This document shows positions 48,056 through 58,973 of a stretch of 64,000 nt of DNA, in pieces. The notes under the pieces were generated by a model. The model saw nothing but the letters and a program-made list of their open reading frames with translations, did no database searches and had not been told where the DNA came from. Position 1 is the stretch's first letter, and every line of letters begins with the position of its first letter. Origin of the DNA: Lysobacter firmicutimachus (GTDB taxonomy: Bacteria > Pseudomonadota > Gammaproteobacteria > Xanthomonadales > Xanthomonadaceae); NCBI RefSeq assembly GCF_037027445.1, contig NZ_JBANDL010000002.1, positions 1,302,001 to 1,366,000 on the forward strand, in the 5' to 3' direction. The position numbers and the translations under genes were made by a program.

Positions 48056-48152
48056 CCCCAGTAGTACCGACGCTTTCCCGCTACCCGTCCCGCCGCCCTC
48101 CCATTCACCCGACCACTCCCTCCCTCGCAAGCCCCAAACGGAATCCAAGGAA

Positions 48153-49544
48153 ATGAGCGCCTCCGATCGCAGCAACCTCCGTGCCGTCAATCTGCCCGCC
48201 GACTGGAGCCCGACCTCCTGGCGCGAGCGCACCGCACTGCAGTTGCCGAGCTATCCGGACGCGGCCGAGTTGGACAGCGCCTTGCAGGAGCTGCGGCAGC
48301 TGCCGCCGCTGGTGACCTCGTGGGAGATCCTGTCGCTGAAGCAGCAACTGGCCGAAGCCCAGGATGGCAAGCGATTTTTGCTGCAGGGCGGAGATTGCGC
48401 CGAGAGCTTCGACCAGTGCAGCTCGGACGTGATCTCCAACCGGCTCAAGGTGCTGCTGCAGATGAGCCTGGTGCTGGTGCACGGCATGCGCAAGCCGGTG
48501 GTGCGCGTGGGCCGCTTCGCCGGCCAGTACGCCAAGCCGCGGTCGGCCGACACCGAGACCATCGACGGCGTGACCTTGCCGAGCTACCGCGGCGACATGG
48601 TCAATGGACCGGCCTTCAACGAGACCGCGCGCAAGCCCGACCCGCGGCGCATGATCAAGGCGCACGCGCGTTCGGCGATGACGATGAACTTCGTCCGCGC
48701 GTTGATCGACGGCGGCTTCGCCGACCTGCACCACCCCGAGTACTGGAACCTGAGCTGGGTCGGCCACTCGCCGCTGGCCGACGAGTACCGGCGCATGGTC
48801 AACGCGATCGGCGACGCGGTGCGCTTCATGGAAACCCTGTCGGGTTCGGAAGTGCACAACCTCAACCGGGTCGACTTCTACACCTCGCACGAAGCCCTGC
48901 TGTTGCCGTACGAGGAGTCGCTGACCCGGCAGGTGCCGCGCCATTGGGGCTGGTTCAACCTCAGCACCCATTACCCGTGGATCGGCATGCGCACCGCGGC
49001 GGTCGACGGCGCCCATGCCGAGTACTTCCGCGGCATCCGCAATCCGATCGCGCTCAAGGTCGGCCCGTCGGTCACGCCGGACCAGCTGCTGCGCACGGTG
49101 GACCTGCTCAACCCCGACGACGAGCCGGGCCGGTTGACCTTCATCCATCGCATGGGCGCGAGCCAGATCGCGGACAAGCTGCCGACCCTGCTCGACGCGA
49201 TGCGCCGCGACGGCCGCCGCGTGCTGTGGGTGTGCGATCCGATGCACGGCAACACCGAGAGCACCAGCAACGGCTACAAGACCCGCCGCTTCCGCAATAT
49301 CCGCGCCGAGATCGAGACCGCGTTCGAGCTGCACGCGGCCGCCGGCACGCGCCTGGGCGGCGTGCACCTGGAGTTGACCGGCGAGGACGTCACCGAGTGC
49401 CTGGGCGGCGCGCGCGAGCTGACCGAGAGCGATCTGGAACGCGCCTACCGCTCCACCGTCGACCCGCGCCTGAACTACGAGCAGGCGCTGGAGGTGGCGA
49501 TGCTGATCGTGCGCAAGCAGGCGCAGATCGCGGCGCCGGCCTGA
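48153..49544 (+). CDS. 3-deoxy-7-phosphoheptulonate synthase, class II
   Basis: This enzyme condenses phosphoenolpyruvate with erythrose-4-phosphate, the first step of the shikimate pathway. The 463-residue protein belongs to the plant-like class II, not E. coli AroFGH: FLLQGGDCAESFDQC, VGRFAGQYAKPRSADTE, GDMVNGPAFNE and STHYPWIGMRT are diagnostic. ATG 48153 follows CCAAGGAA. In pseudomonads and actinomycetes such enzymes serve either aromatic amino acid synthesis or antibiotic pathways; no such cluster is here, so a housekeeping role is likelier. It ends in a clear terminator. Confidence 0.95.
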   Translation: MSASDRSNLRAVNLPADWSPTSWRERTALQLPSYPDAAELDSALQELRQLPPLVTSWEILSLKQQLAEAQDGKRFLLQGGDCAESFDQCSSDVISNRLKVLLQMSLVLVHGMRKPVVRVGRFAGQYAKPRSADTETIDGVTLPSYRGDMVNGPAFNETARKPDPRRMIKAHARSAMTMNFVRALIDGGFADLHHPEYWNLSWVGHSPLADEYRRMVNAIGDAVRFMETLSGSEVHNLNRVDFYTSHEALLLPYEESLTRQVPRHWGWFNLSTHYPWIGMRTAAVDGAHAEYFRGIRNPIALKVGPSVTPDQLLRTVDLLNPDDEPGRLTFIHRMGASQIADKLPTLLDAMRRDGRRVLWVCDPMHGNTESTSNGYKTRRFRNIRAEIETAFELHAAAGTRLGGVHLELTGEDVTECLGGARELTESDLERAYRSTVDPRLNYEQALEVAMLIVRKQAQIAAPA

Positions 49545-49563
49545 GCCGGATGCCCGAGAAAAC

Positions 49564-49592
49564 AGCCCGCCTTTCGGCGGGCTTTTTCTTTT
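49564..49592 (+). terminator. Rho-independent terminator after the DAHP synthase
   Basis: AGCCCGCC (49564-49571), loop TTTC, GGCGGGCT (49576-49583), followed by TTTTCTTTT. A strong intrinsic terminator 19 nt after the stop. Confidence 0.9.
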
Positions 49593-49596
49593 GGGC

Positions 49597-49639
49597 GGGA
49601 TTTGGGGTTCGGGATTGGGGATTGGGGATTGGGGATTGC
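49597..49639. repeat. Heptad-repeat half element (9)
   Basis: Six consecutive heptad-like units (GGGATTT, GGGGTTC, then GGGATTG four times) with no complementary arm within the next 130 nt. It lies between the convergent DAHP synthase and amidase genes, the only copy in a convergent gap. Confidence 0.85.
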
Positions 49640-49772
49640 TTGGAGCGACGGTCCGAATTGCATTTGCGGCTTGGGCTCCGGGAGAAGATGCGGACAGCCG
49701 ATGGGCTGTCCGTCTCGCTCGGCTGCCGCTGTCTCGGGTTTGGGAGAACGCCGGGTCGATGTGCTCTTGCTG

Positions 49773-51404
49773 CTACGGATTGACGCTGACCGGATACCGC
49801 GGCGCGCGGCGGGCGCCGGTGGCTTGCTCGAAGGCGTAGCCGAGCGAGAGCAGGCGCGCGTCGCTCCAGCGCGGGCCCATGAAGGCCAGGCCGACCGGCA
49901 GGCCCTGGGCTTCGCCCATCGGCACGGTCAGGCTGGGATACCCGGCGACCGCGGCCGCGCCCCAGCTGGCGCCGCCGAAGGCGTCGCCGTTGACCGGGTC
50001 GGCCATGAAGGCCGGGGTGGTCGCGGGCGCGATCAAGGCGTCGAGGCGGTGCTTGTTCACCAAGGCATCGATGCCCTGCGTGCCGGCGAGTTGGCGCGCC
50101 CGCGCCGCGGCCTTGCGATAGGCCGGCTCGGTCAACGGGCCTTTCTTCGCTGCCTGTTCGAACAGCTCCTGGCCGAAAAACGGCATCTCGCGCTCGGCCT
50201 GGGCGCGATTGAACGCGATCAATTCGTCCAGCGTCTTGATCGGCGCGTCGCTGTCGCGCAGATAGCGCTGCAGGCCGTCCTTGAATTCGTACAGCAGCAC
50301 CTCGAACTCGGGCCCGTCCCATTTGCCCTGGGTCGGCATGCGCACCTCGACCACGGTCGCGCCGGCTTCGCGCATGCGCTGCAGCGCGCGCTGCAGCGCT
50401 GCGTCCTGGTCCGGGTGGCTGCGCACGCCGCTGTCGCGCAACAGGCCCAAGCGCGCGCCGCGCAACGCGTCGGCGTCGAGCGCGGCGACGTAGTCCGGCG
50501 CGCGCTTGCCGGCGGCGGCCTGTGCGGCGCGGTCGCCGCCGGCCTCGGCCGCGGCCAGGACGTTGAGCAACTGCGCGGCGTCGGCGACGCTGCGCGCCAT
50601 CGGCCCGGCGCTGTCCTGGCTGGACGAGATCGGGATGATGCCGGCGCGGCTGACCAGACCGACGCTGGGCTTGAAGCCCACCAGGCCGTTCATCGCCGCT
50701 GGGCACAGGATGCTGCCGTCGGTTTCGGTGCCGACTCCGACCGCGGCCAGGCTGGCGGCGATCGCCGCGCCAGTGCCGCTACTGGAGCCGCAGGCGCTGC
50801 GGTCCAGCGCGTACGGATTGCGGGTCTGGCCGCCGCGCGCGCTCCAGCCCGAGGTCGAGCGGGTCGAACGGAAGTTGGCCCACTCGCTGAGATTGGTCTT
50901 GCCCAGGATCACCGCGCCGGCCGCGCGCAACGCGGCGACCAGGGGCGCGTCGCGGCGCGGGCGGTGTTCGGCCAGGGCTAGCGAGCCGGCCGAGTTGGCC
51001 ATCGGCAGCGCGTCGATATTGTCCTTGAGCAGCACCGGGATGCCGTGCAGCGGCCCGCGCACCTGCCCGCCCTTGCGTTCGGCGTCGAGCGCGCGCGCTT
51101 CGCCGAGCGCGTCGGGATTGAGTTCGATCACCGCATTGAGGCGCGGACCGGCGTCGTCGAGCGCGGCGATGCGGTCCAGGTAGGCCTCGGTCAGGCGCGC
51201 GCTGCTGAGGTCGCCGCCGGCCATGCGCGCGCTCAAGGTCGCCAGGTCGGCTTCGACGATGCGCAGCGGGTCGGCCGGTGCCCGCCCGGCCGCCGGCTCG
51301 GCGGCGCCGGTGCGCGGCGCGGTCGAAGGCGCGCTGGCGCAAGCGGCCAAGCCCAGGACCAGCGCCAAGGCGCCGAGGCGGAGGACGAAGGACGGGCTGG
51401 GCAT
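49773..51404 (-). CDS. Amidase-signature family hydrolase, predicted lipoprotein
   Basis: A 543-residue amidase-signature enzyme that should hydrolyse C-N bonds of an unknown amide. ATG 51404 opens a lipoprotein signal peptide (MPSPSFVLRLGALALVLG, then LAAC, lipid Cys at residue 22), so it is probably membrane-anchored and periplasmic. The Ser-Ser-Lys machinery is visible: K in GIPVLLKDNID, and the Gly/Ser loop DRSACGSSSGTGAAIAASL, followed by GTETDGSILCP. It could be annotated as GatA-like, but the signal peptide and absence of gatB/gatC argue against tRNA amidation. It starts 59 nt after pqqE on the same strand and may be co-transcribed with the PQQ genes. Confidence 0.88.
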   Translation of the reverse strand: MPSPSFVLRLGALALVLGLAACASAPSTAPRTGAAEPAAGRAPADPLRIVEADLATLSARMAGGDLSSARLTEAYLDRIAALDDAGPRLNAVIELNPDALGEARALDAERKGGQVRGPLHGIPVLLKDNIDALPMANSAGSLALAEHRPRRDAPLVAALRAAGAVILGKTNLSEWANFRSTRSTSGWSARGGQTRNPYALDRSACGSSSGTGAAIAASLAAVGVGTETDGSILCPAAMNGLVGFKPSVGLVSRAGIIPISSSQDSAGPMARSVADAAQLLNVLAAAEAGGDRAAQAAAGKRAPDYVAALDADALRGARLGLLRDSGVRSHPDQDAALQRALQRMREAGATVVEVRMPTQGKWDGPEFEVLLYEFKDGLQRYLRDSDAPIKTLDELIAFNRAQAEREMPFFGQELFEQAAKKGPLTEPAYRKAAARARQLAGTQGIDALVNKHRLDALIAPATTPAFMADPVNGDAFGGASWGAAAVAGYPSLTVPMGEAQGLPVGLAFMGPRWSDARLLSLGYAFEQATGARRAPRYPVSVNP

Positions 51405-51463
51405 GCGAGCGCTCCCCTGCGTGGCTCGCCGTCGAGTATGCCCGGCGCCGGGCGGCCGTGCGC

Positions 51464-52633
51464 TCAGGCGGGCGCGTCGCCGTCCGCGTCGTCGTCCACG
51501 GCGGCGACCGGTCGCGACGGGCGGCGGTAGACGAAGTCCGGCGCCGGCGCCTGCGACTCGCGTTCGGCCAGCGCGCGCACCCGGGCATGGTCGGGCGAGC
51601 GCTCGCAGACCGGGTCGAGAGTATCGGCGCGGCCGCTCAGCGCCAGCGCCTGGCAGCGGCAGCCGCCCCAGTCGCGCTCGCGGTGTTCGCAGCCGCGGCA
51701 CGGCTCGGGCATCCAGTCGCTGCCGCGGAAGCGCGCGAACGCTTCCGACTCGCGCCAGATCTCGCCGAGGCTGCGCTCGCGCACCGATTCGAAGCGCAGG
51801 CCGTCGATGGTTTCGGCGGCGTGGCAGGGCAGCACCTTGCCTTCCGGACTGATGTTGACGAAACGCTGCGCCCAGCCGCCCATGCAAGCCTTGGGGCGGC
51901 GCGCGTAATAGTCGGGGGTGACGTAGTCGATGGTCAGGCGGCCGCGCAGGCGTTCGCGCGCGGCTTCGACGGCGGCGGTCGCGGCCTGGAGCTGTTCGCG
52001 GGTCGGCATCAGCGCGGCGCGGTTCTTCAAGCCCCAGCCGTAGTATTGGGTATGCGCGACTTCCAGCCGGCCGGCGCCGAGTTCGAGCGCGAGTTCGATC
52101 ATCGCCGCCACGCGTCCGGCATTGTGGCGATGGATCACCGCGTTGAGGGTCAGCGGCAGGTCCAACTCGCGGCACCATTGCGCCAGCGCGAGCTTGCGCC
52201 GGTGCGCGCCGTCGTAGCCGGCGATGCGGTCGGCGCCGGCGGCTTCGCTGTCCTGCAGGCTCAGTTGCAAATGGTCGAGCCCGGCCTGCTGCAGGGCTTG
52301 CAGGCGTGTGCGGTCGAGGCCGATGCCGGAGGTGATCAGATTGGCGTACAGGCCCAGCGCGCGGGCGCGCGCGACCAGTTCGGGCAGATCGCGGCGCAGG
52401 GTCGGTTCGCCGCCGGAGAAGTGCACCTGCAGCGCGCCGAGTTCGGCCGCCTGGTCGAGCACGCGCAGCCAGTCGGCGGTGGCAAGTTCTTCGCGCTGGC
52501 CGACCAGGCGCAGCGGGTTGGAGCAGTACGGGCACGCCAACGGGCAGCGATGGGTGAGTTCCAGCAGCACCGCCAGCGGCGGCGCCGGCGCGCGGCGCGC
52601 GATCGGGTCCGGCGCCGACGGCACGGCGTTCAT
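51464..52633 (-). CDS. pqqE: PQQ biosynthesis radical SAM protein PqqE
   Basis: PqqE cross-links the conserved Glu and Tyr of the PqqA peptide, the first chemical step in making the cofactor pyrroloquinoline quinone. ATG 52633 overlaps the pqqD stop (ATGA) and gives 389 residues. The radical SAM cluster motif is CPLACPYC near residue 30 (CX3CX2C). The C-terminal SPASM region has [20 protein letters not shown] followed by CHAAE and [18 protein letters not shown], so the auxiliary iron-sulfur ligands are present. PqqD presents PqqA to it, which explains the overlap. Confidence 0.96.
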   Translation of the reverse strand: MNAVPSAPDPIARRAPAPPLAVLLELTHRCPLACPYCSNPLRLVGQREELATADWLRVLDQAAELGALQVHFSGGEPTLRRDLPELVARARALGLYANLITSGIGLDRTRLQALQQAGLDHLQLSLQDSEAAGADRIAGYDGAHRRKLALAQWCRELDLPLTLNAVIHRHNAGRVAAMIELALELGAGRLEVAHTQYYGWGLKNRAALMPTREQLQAATAAVEAARERLRGRLTIDYVTPDYYARRPKACMGGWAQRFVNISPEGKVLPCHAAETIDGLRFESVRERSLGEIWRESEAFARFRGSDWMPEPCRGCEHRERDWGGCRCQALALSGRADTLDPVCERSPDHARVRALAERESQAPAPDFVYRRPSRPVAAVDDDADGDAPA

Positions 52634-52932
52634 GTCGCCGGCGCCAGGGCCAGTAGGCGGCGCTCGAGCAAGGTCGCGAACAACTCGCCGACGTCGGCGC
52701 CGACCTCGGACGGCTCGGCGCCGTATTCGGCGGCGAGTGCGGCCACGATCGTGTCGACGCGGGTCGCGCCATCCACGCGCGCGAGCACGGCGTGGGCGAT
52801 CTCGTCGAGCTCGACGACGCGCTCCGGGGCGAGCAGCACCCACTGATCGCGCGCGCGGTCGTGTTGCAAGCGCACGCCGGGCGGGAAGCGCGGGATCGCG
52901 TCGGGCGCCGGCGTTTGCGGCAGCGCGCTCAT
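52630..52932 (-). CDS. pqqD: PQQ biosynthesis peptide chaperone PqqD
   Basis: PqqD binds the PqqA precursor and brings it to PqqE. ATG 52932 overlaps the pqqC stop and gives 100 residues ([20 protein letters not shown]); about 90 is typical. The conserved [20 protein letters not shown], then [18 protein letters not shown] and the winged-helix end follow the family pattern. It is a separate gene here, not fused to pqqC or pqqE as in some bacteria. Confidence 0.95.
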   Translation of the reverse strand: MSALPQTPAPDAIPRFPPGVRLQHDRARDQWVLLAPERVVELDEIAHAVLARVDGATRVDTIVAALAAEYGAEPSEVGADVGELFATLLERRLLALAPAT

Positions 52933-53741
52933 GCGTCCGACTCCGGCGAGCATGCCTGCGGCAAAAACGCGCCGGGCGGCGGCAGACGCGGCTCGACATA
53001 GGCGAAGTGCAGCGCGTCGAGCATCGACCACAGCACATCGCACTTGAAGCGCAGCGCGGCGCAGACCGCGTCCTGCTGCTCGCGGGTGCGGGCGTGGCGC
53101 AGCACGTAGTCGAGGGCGAAGTTCGCGTCCTGCGGCGCCTGGTGCAGGCGCGAGTCGAAATAGGCCAGCGCCTGCTTGGACACGAAGTCGTAGTTGGCGA
53201 GCATGCCGGCGACGCGCTGGCCGATGATGGTCGGCGCGAACAGTTCGGTCAGCGAGGACGCGATCGCTTCGAGCAGGCTGCGCTCGCGCACGAACCGGAT
53301 GTAGGCCTGGGCGGCGAAGCGGGTCGCCGGCAGCAGGGCGCGCCCGGATTCGACCAGCTCGCGGTCCAGGCCCAGCGCGTCGGTCAGGCGCAGCCAGCGG
53401 GCGATGCCGCCCTCGTCGGGGCCGTCGCCGTCGTGGTCGACGATGCGCTGGCGCCAGACCCGGCGCAGCTGCGGATCCTCGATCCGCGCCAGCAAGGCCG
53501 CGTCCTTGAGCGGGATGCAGCGCTGGTACTCGTAGCGGTTCAGCGCCCAGGCCTGGACCTGGCCGCGGTCCAGCCGGCCGCCGTGCAGCAGGGCGTGGAA
53601 GGGGTGGCGGTCGTGGTAGCGCTCGGCGCCGATCGCGCGCAGCCGCGCCTCCAGTTCCGCCGCGCTCAACGGGCGGGCGGCATCGGTATCGGCACGGGCG
53701 TCGCAGCGGTCGAGCGGCGAGGGGGCGGGGCGGGCGCTCAC
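52929..53741 (-). CDS. pqqC: Pyrroloquinoline-quinone synthase PqqC
   Basis: PqqC performs the last step: cofactorless ring closure and eight-electron oxidation to PQQ. The GTG start 53741 overlaps the pqqB stop (GTGA), giving 270 residues with an N-terminal extension of about 20 residues over the usual 250. The conserved active-site helix sequences [40 protein letters not shown] and the histidine-rich [19 protein letters not shown] are intact. The end is [14 protein letters not shown]. Confidence 0.95.
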   Translation of the reverse strand: MSARPAPSPLDRCDARADTDAARPLSAAELEARLRAIGAERYHDRHPFHALLHGGRLDRGQVQAWALNRYEYQRCIPLKDAALLARIEDPQLRRVWRQRIVDHDGDGPDEGGIARWLRLTDALGLDRELVESGRALLPATRFAAQAYIRFVRERSLLEAIASSLTELFAPTIIGQRVAGMLANYDFVSKQALAYFDSRLHQAPQDANFALDYVLRHARTREQQDAVCAALRFKCDVLWSMLDALHFAYVEPRLPPPGAFLPQACSPESDA

Positions 53742-54655
53742 AGCTGGATCTCCATGCCGTCCTCGGCGACTTCCCAGCCTTGCGCGGCGGCGTGCGCGCG
53801 CTCGGACGAGGCGTCGTCGAGCAGGGGGTTGGTGGTGTTGAGGTGGACGAAGACCTTGCGCGCCACCGCCAGGTCGGCGAACGCCGCCAGGGTGCCGCGC
53901 TCGCCGGCCACGCTCATGTGGCCCATGCGCGCGCCGGTCTTGCTGCCGACGCCGGCGCGGATCAGTTCGTCGTCGTGCCAGACGGTGCCGTCGAAGAACA
54001 CCAGCGCGGCGCCGCGCACGCGTTCGCGCAGGGCGTCGGTCATCGCCGCGCAGCCGGGGATGTAATAGCAACGCTCGCGGCCGTCGTCGATCTCCAGGCC
54101 CAGCGTGTGCTCGGCGTCGCCGGCCAGGTCCGCGACCCGCGACTCCATGAACAAGGGCACCTTGCCGGGCACGGCGAAGGCGGTGACGCGCAGGCCGAGC
54201 GGGCGCTCCAGGCCGTCGATCTCCAGCGGCGCGTCCAGCGCCAGCGCGCGCCGGCGCACGTAGGCCGGGTCCAGCGCGTCGAAGATCGGGTTGTCGCGCA
54301 GCAGCTGATGCACGCGCGCGCTGGCCCACAGGTCGAAACGCTGGCGTTCGCGCATCGACAGCAGGCCGGCGATGTGGTCGATCTCGCCGCTGCTCAGCAG
54401 CACCGCTTCGATCGGCGAATGGCGCAGGCCGTCGCGCGGCCACAAGGCGGGCGCGGCCAGCACCTGCTGGCGGAAATCCGGCGAGGCGTTGATCAGCAGC
54501 CAGCGTTCGCCGTCGGCGCTGACCGCGATGCTGGCCTGGGTGCGGCGCTTATGCCCCGGCGCCTGGCGCCAGGCCTGGCGGCTGCCGGGGGTGTTGCAGT
54601 TCCACTGCGGATAGCCGCCTCCGGCCGCCGCTCCGAGCACGACGATGCGCATCAT
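53738..54655 (-). CDS. pqqB: PQQ biosynthesis protein PqqB
   Basis: PqqB is a metallo-beta-lactamase-fold oxidoreductase that hydroxylates the tyrosine-derived part of the PQQ precursor. The 305 residues start MMRIVVLGAAAGGGYPQWNC; the second Met is an equal alternative start. The metal-binding region SSGEIDHIAGLLSMRERQRF, DGTVWHDDELIRAG and ARMGHMSVAGERGTLAAF are visible, with the end VHLNTTNPLLDDASSERAHA. It overlaps pqqC by 4 nt and lies 61 nt after pqqA. Confidence 0.95.
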   Translation of the reverse strand: MMRIVVLGAAAGGGYPQWNCNTPGSRQAWRQAPGHKRRTQASIAVSADGERWLLINASPDFRQQVLAAPALWPRDGLRHSPIEAVLLSSGEIDHIAGLLSMRERQRFDLWASARVHQLLRDNPIFDALDPAYVRRRALALDAPLEIDGLERPLGLRVTAFAVPGKVPLFMESRVADLAGDAEHTLGLEIDDGRERCYYIPGCAAMTDALRERVRGAALVFFDGTVWHDDELIRAGVGSKTGARMGHMSVAGERGTLAAFADLAVARKVFVHLNTTNPLLDDASSERAHAAAQGWEVAEDGMEIQL

Positions 54656-54716
54656 CGCCGGCCTTGGGCATCGGCACCGGGCCTCGCGCGCGTCGCGGCG
54701 GCGGAAGCGGACATGC

Positions 54717-54800
54717 TCAGAACAGATCGCCGGACGAGTACGAATTGATTTCGCAGCCGACCGAGATCTCGCGGATCTGAGGCTTGGACCAGGTCTTCAT
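54717..54800 (-). CDS. pqqA: PQQ precursor peptide PqqA
   Basis: A 27-codon gene for the ribosomal peptide from which PQQ is cut. It reads MKTWSKPQIREISVGCEINS then YSSGDLF. The Glu and Tyr that become PQQ are E17 and Y21 in the invariant E-x-x-x-Y spacing. GAGGAA 8 nt before the ATG is a good ribosome-binding site. It is easily missed by automatic calling because of its size. It heads pqqABCDE on the minus strand; no pqqF-type protease is in the window, so another peptidase must trim it. Confidence 0.95.
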   Translation of the reverse strand: MKTWSKPQIREISVGCEINSYSSGDLF

Positions 54801-54942
54801 GAGCGTTCCTCGTTGGGGAGTGGGCCGGTCGCGGCGCAGCGGCCGCGACTTGCCGACGATACACCGCGATCCGCGGCCGCGCCTGTGATTGACGGCCGGA
54901 TCGCGGCCTCGCGCATGGCCGCCGGCGGCGGTCGCGGCGCGC

Positions 54943-55416
54943 TCAGCGACGCCGCTTGACCAGGTCGCGGGCGAGAATCCAGACCACGATCACGTTGATC
55001 GCCAGCACCGCGATCGACAGCCAGCCCGGGTGCTTCCACAGCGCGTACAGGTCGACCGGCAGGTAGATCGCCGCGCCGATGCAGCCCAGCCAGGAGGCCC
55101 AGGCGCGCGCCTTCCACAGGCCCCAGGCTTCGAGCAAGCGCAGCAGCGCGTAGCCGAACGCGATCGCCGCGGCCAGGTGGATCGAATCCGGGCCGATGCC
55201 GTTGGCGAGCCAGGCCAGCGAGCCGTGCCGCGGGTCGAGGTGGAAATGGCGGATCAGTTCGTCGATCCAGCGCCGCAACGGCGCCGGGCCGAGCAGTTCC
55301 AGGCCGCTCGCCGCCGACAGCGCCAGCACGCCCTTGGCCGCTTCCAGCGCGGCGATGGCGTGCAGGCCCGGGTGGGCCTTGGGATCGTGGTCGTAGGCGG
55401 GATCGGCCGGCGTCAT
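54943..55416 (-). CDS. DUF2127-like membrane protein
   Basis: A 157-residue predicted inner-membrane protein. It has an N-terminal hydrophobic helix (HAIAALEAAKGVLALSAASG), a soluble loop (residues 40-70), and three further membrane segments (for example LAAAIAFGYALLRLLEAWGL and GWLSIAVLAINVIVVWILA), ending KRRR. The pattern resembles DUF2127. Function unknown. It lies upstream of pqqA in the same direction, 142 nt away, and downstream of typA; there is no evidence that it belongs to the PQQ pathway. Confidence 0.65.
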   Translation of the reverse strand: MTPADPAYDHDPKAHPGLHAIAALEAAKGVLALSAASGLELLGPAPLRRWIDELIRHFHLDPRHGSLAWLANGIGPDSIHLAAAIAFGYALLRLLEAWGLWKARAWASWLGCIGAAIYLPVDLYALWKHPGWLSIAVLAINVIVVWILARDLVKRRR

Positions 55417-55576
55417 CGCGGCGGCGCGCCGCAGGCGCGGGCGGGGCCGGGCGGCGGGCGCCGGCGGGAAGCGGGAGCGATCAGATCGTGCATGGGCATG
55501 CGGCGTTCGATCTTCGTGGCGCGGTGGGGGTTCCCGCTGGCGGCGCCGATTGTGTCGGGTCGATCGCGCCGGCGGC

Positions 55577-55610
55577 GAAAACCGGAACGCGCGCCGGAGC
55601 GCGCGTTTCC
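55577..55610 (-). terminator. Probable terminator of typA
   Basis: On the minus strand: AACGCGCGC, loop TCCG, GCGCGCGTT (perfect 9-bp stem, plus two more pairs across a bulge), then CCGGTTTTC. It lies 75 nt after the typA stop. The T-run is short and offset. Confidence 0.5.
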
Positions 55611-55684
55611 TGGCCCCTGCCTCCCCGCGCGGGCGGGAGAGGCGGGGCCCGGCCGCCTTGCGGGCAAGGCGACGGTAGCAAGGA

Positions 55685-57514
<1,830 letters not shown>

Positions 57515-58131
57515 GCGAAGGGGACGCCGCGAGGCGCGATAGCTGAGGAAGATAGCCGACCATTATAGCCGGCAACGGTGACCGTCCGCTCAATGCGGCG
57601 GCATCGGCAACCGAAACGGGCCACGTTCGGGTGGTTGAGGCGGGCCGGGCGGGGGAGGCGGGGGCGGATCGTCGTCGGAAGGGGGGCGATTCGCGGGCCG
57701 GAAGGTGCGGGCGAAGGGTACGAAAGGGTCCCTTCCTCCCCCCTGCAAAAGGGGCGGCGGTTCTGAGGGCTTCCCCGGTCGAACCGGCCCGGTCCGGGCA
57801 GGCTTTGTTCGAGAGGGTTCGCCAGAGCGGGCTGGGCCGGCAGGGGCTTGGTGGGGGCGAAACCGCAGCGGGTCAGGCCGCAGCGGGCTCCGTCGGAACC
57901 GGCCTCCGCGAAACCGCGGGCGCCGCCCTGCGCGGGCGCGGAGCCTGAATCCGCCGCGCTGGCGCAGGGCAGGCTGGCCCGGCACGGGCGCCGCCCAGGG
58001 CCGTACGCCTGTCCGAGCGGGCCGTGCTGGCGGTTCGCGCCGGCGGCCTGCGCCCGACGGCGGCGGCCGGCCAGCCCGGGGCCGGCATGGCGGTATGCTA
58101 TGCGGCTCCCTCACCGAACCGAGTCCGGACC
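57515..58131. other. 617-nt divergent intergenic region, typA/ppiB
   Basis: No gene is supported here; open frames on both strands lack family motifs and are a by-product of GC bias. A TATGCT -10-like sequence at 58094-58099, 32 nt before the ppiB ATG, may be its promoter, but no -35 match stands at the right distance. A short palindromic stretch around CCCCCCTGCAAAAGGGG (from about 57739) is the only other structure noticed. Confidence 0.5.
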
Positions 58132-58626
<495 letters not shown>

Positions 58627-58657
58627 GGCTTCGCGCCGAACCGCCGCGGTTCCGGCG

Positions 58658-58683
58658 ACGGCCCGGGAGCGATCCCGGGCCGT
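58658..58683 (+). terminator. GNRA-loop hairpin after ppiB
   Basis: ACGGCCCGGGA (58658-58668), loop GCGA, TCCCGGGCCGT (58673-58683): a perfect 11-bp stem followed by TCGCGTTTGCGG. Probably ends ppiB although the T-run is weak. The rest of the 347-nt gap up to 58973 is very GC rich with no gene; CTACCATTTT near 58870 might be a -10 region for the next gene. Confidence 0.5.
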
Positions 58684-58973
58684 TCGCGTTTGCGGGCCGC
58701 GGTTTCCGCCGCCGGCCGCCGCGCCTGCGTTCGCGCCGGGCGCCGGCCACGCCGCGCGGCCGCCGGTCCGTCCGCCACGCCGGGCACAGGCACCGGCCCG
58801 GCCGCGTATCGGCGCGGTTGCGCACGCCGCCGCGCGCATCGCGCCGCACGGCCGCCGGCGAGCGCTGTGCTACCATTTTGCGGCTCGATCCGGCGGTTTC
58901 GCAGCCTTCGGGAACCCCGTCGCGCACCTCTCCCGCACGCTCCCGACGTACCCGACCCCACGAGGTTTCTACG

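Noticed and set aside
49773..52772. One 999-codon protein fusing an upstream Arg/Pro-rich region to the amidase
   Set aside because: The first 450 or so codons are the wrong frame of pqqE; the amidase starts at ATG 51404 with its own lipoprotein signal.
57590..58114. Proline/arginine-rich 174-codon frame upstream of ppiB on the minus strand
   Set aside because: Low-complexity composition, no homologous motif and no ribosome-binding site; ordinary GC-rich intergenic DNA.
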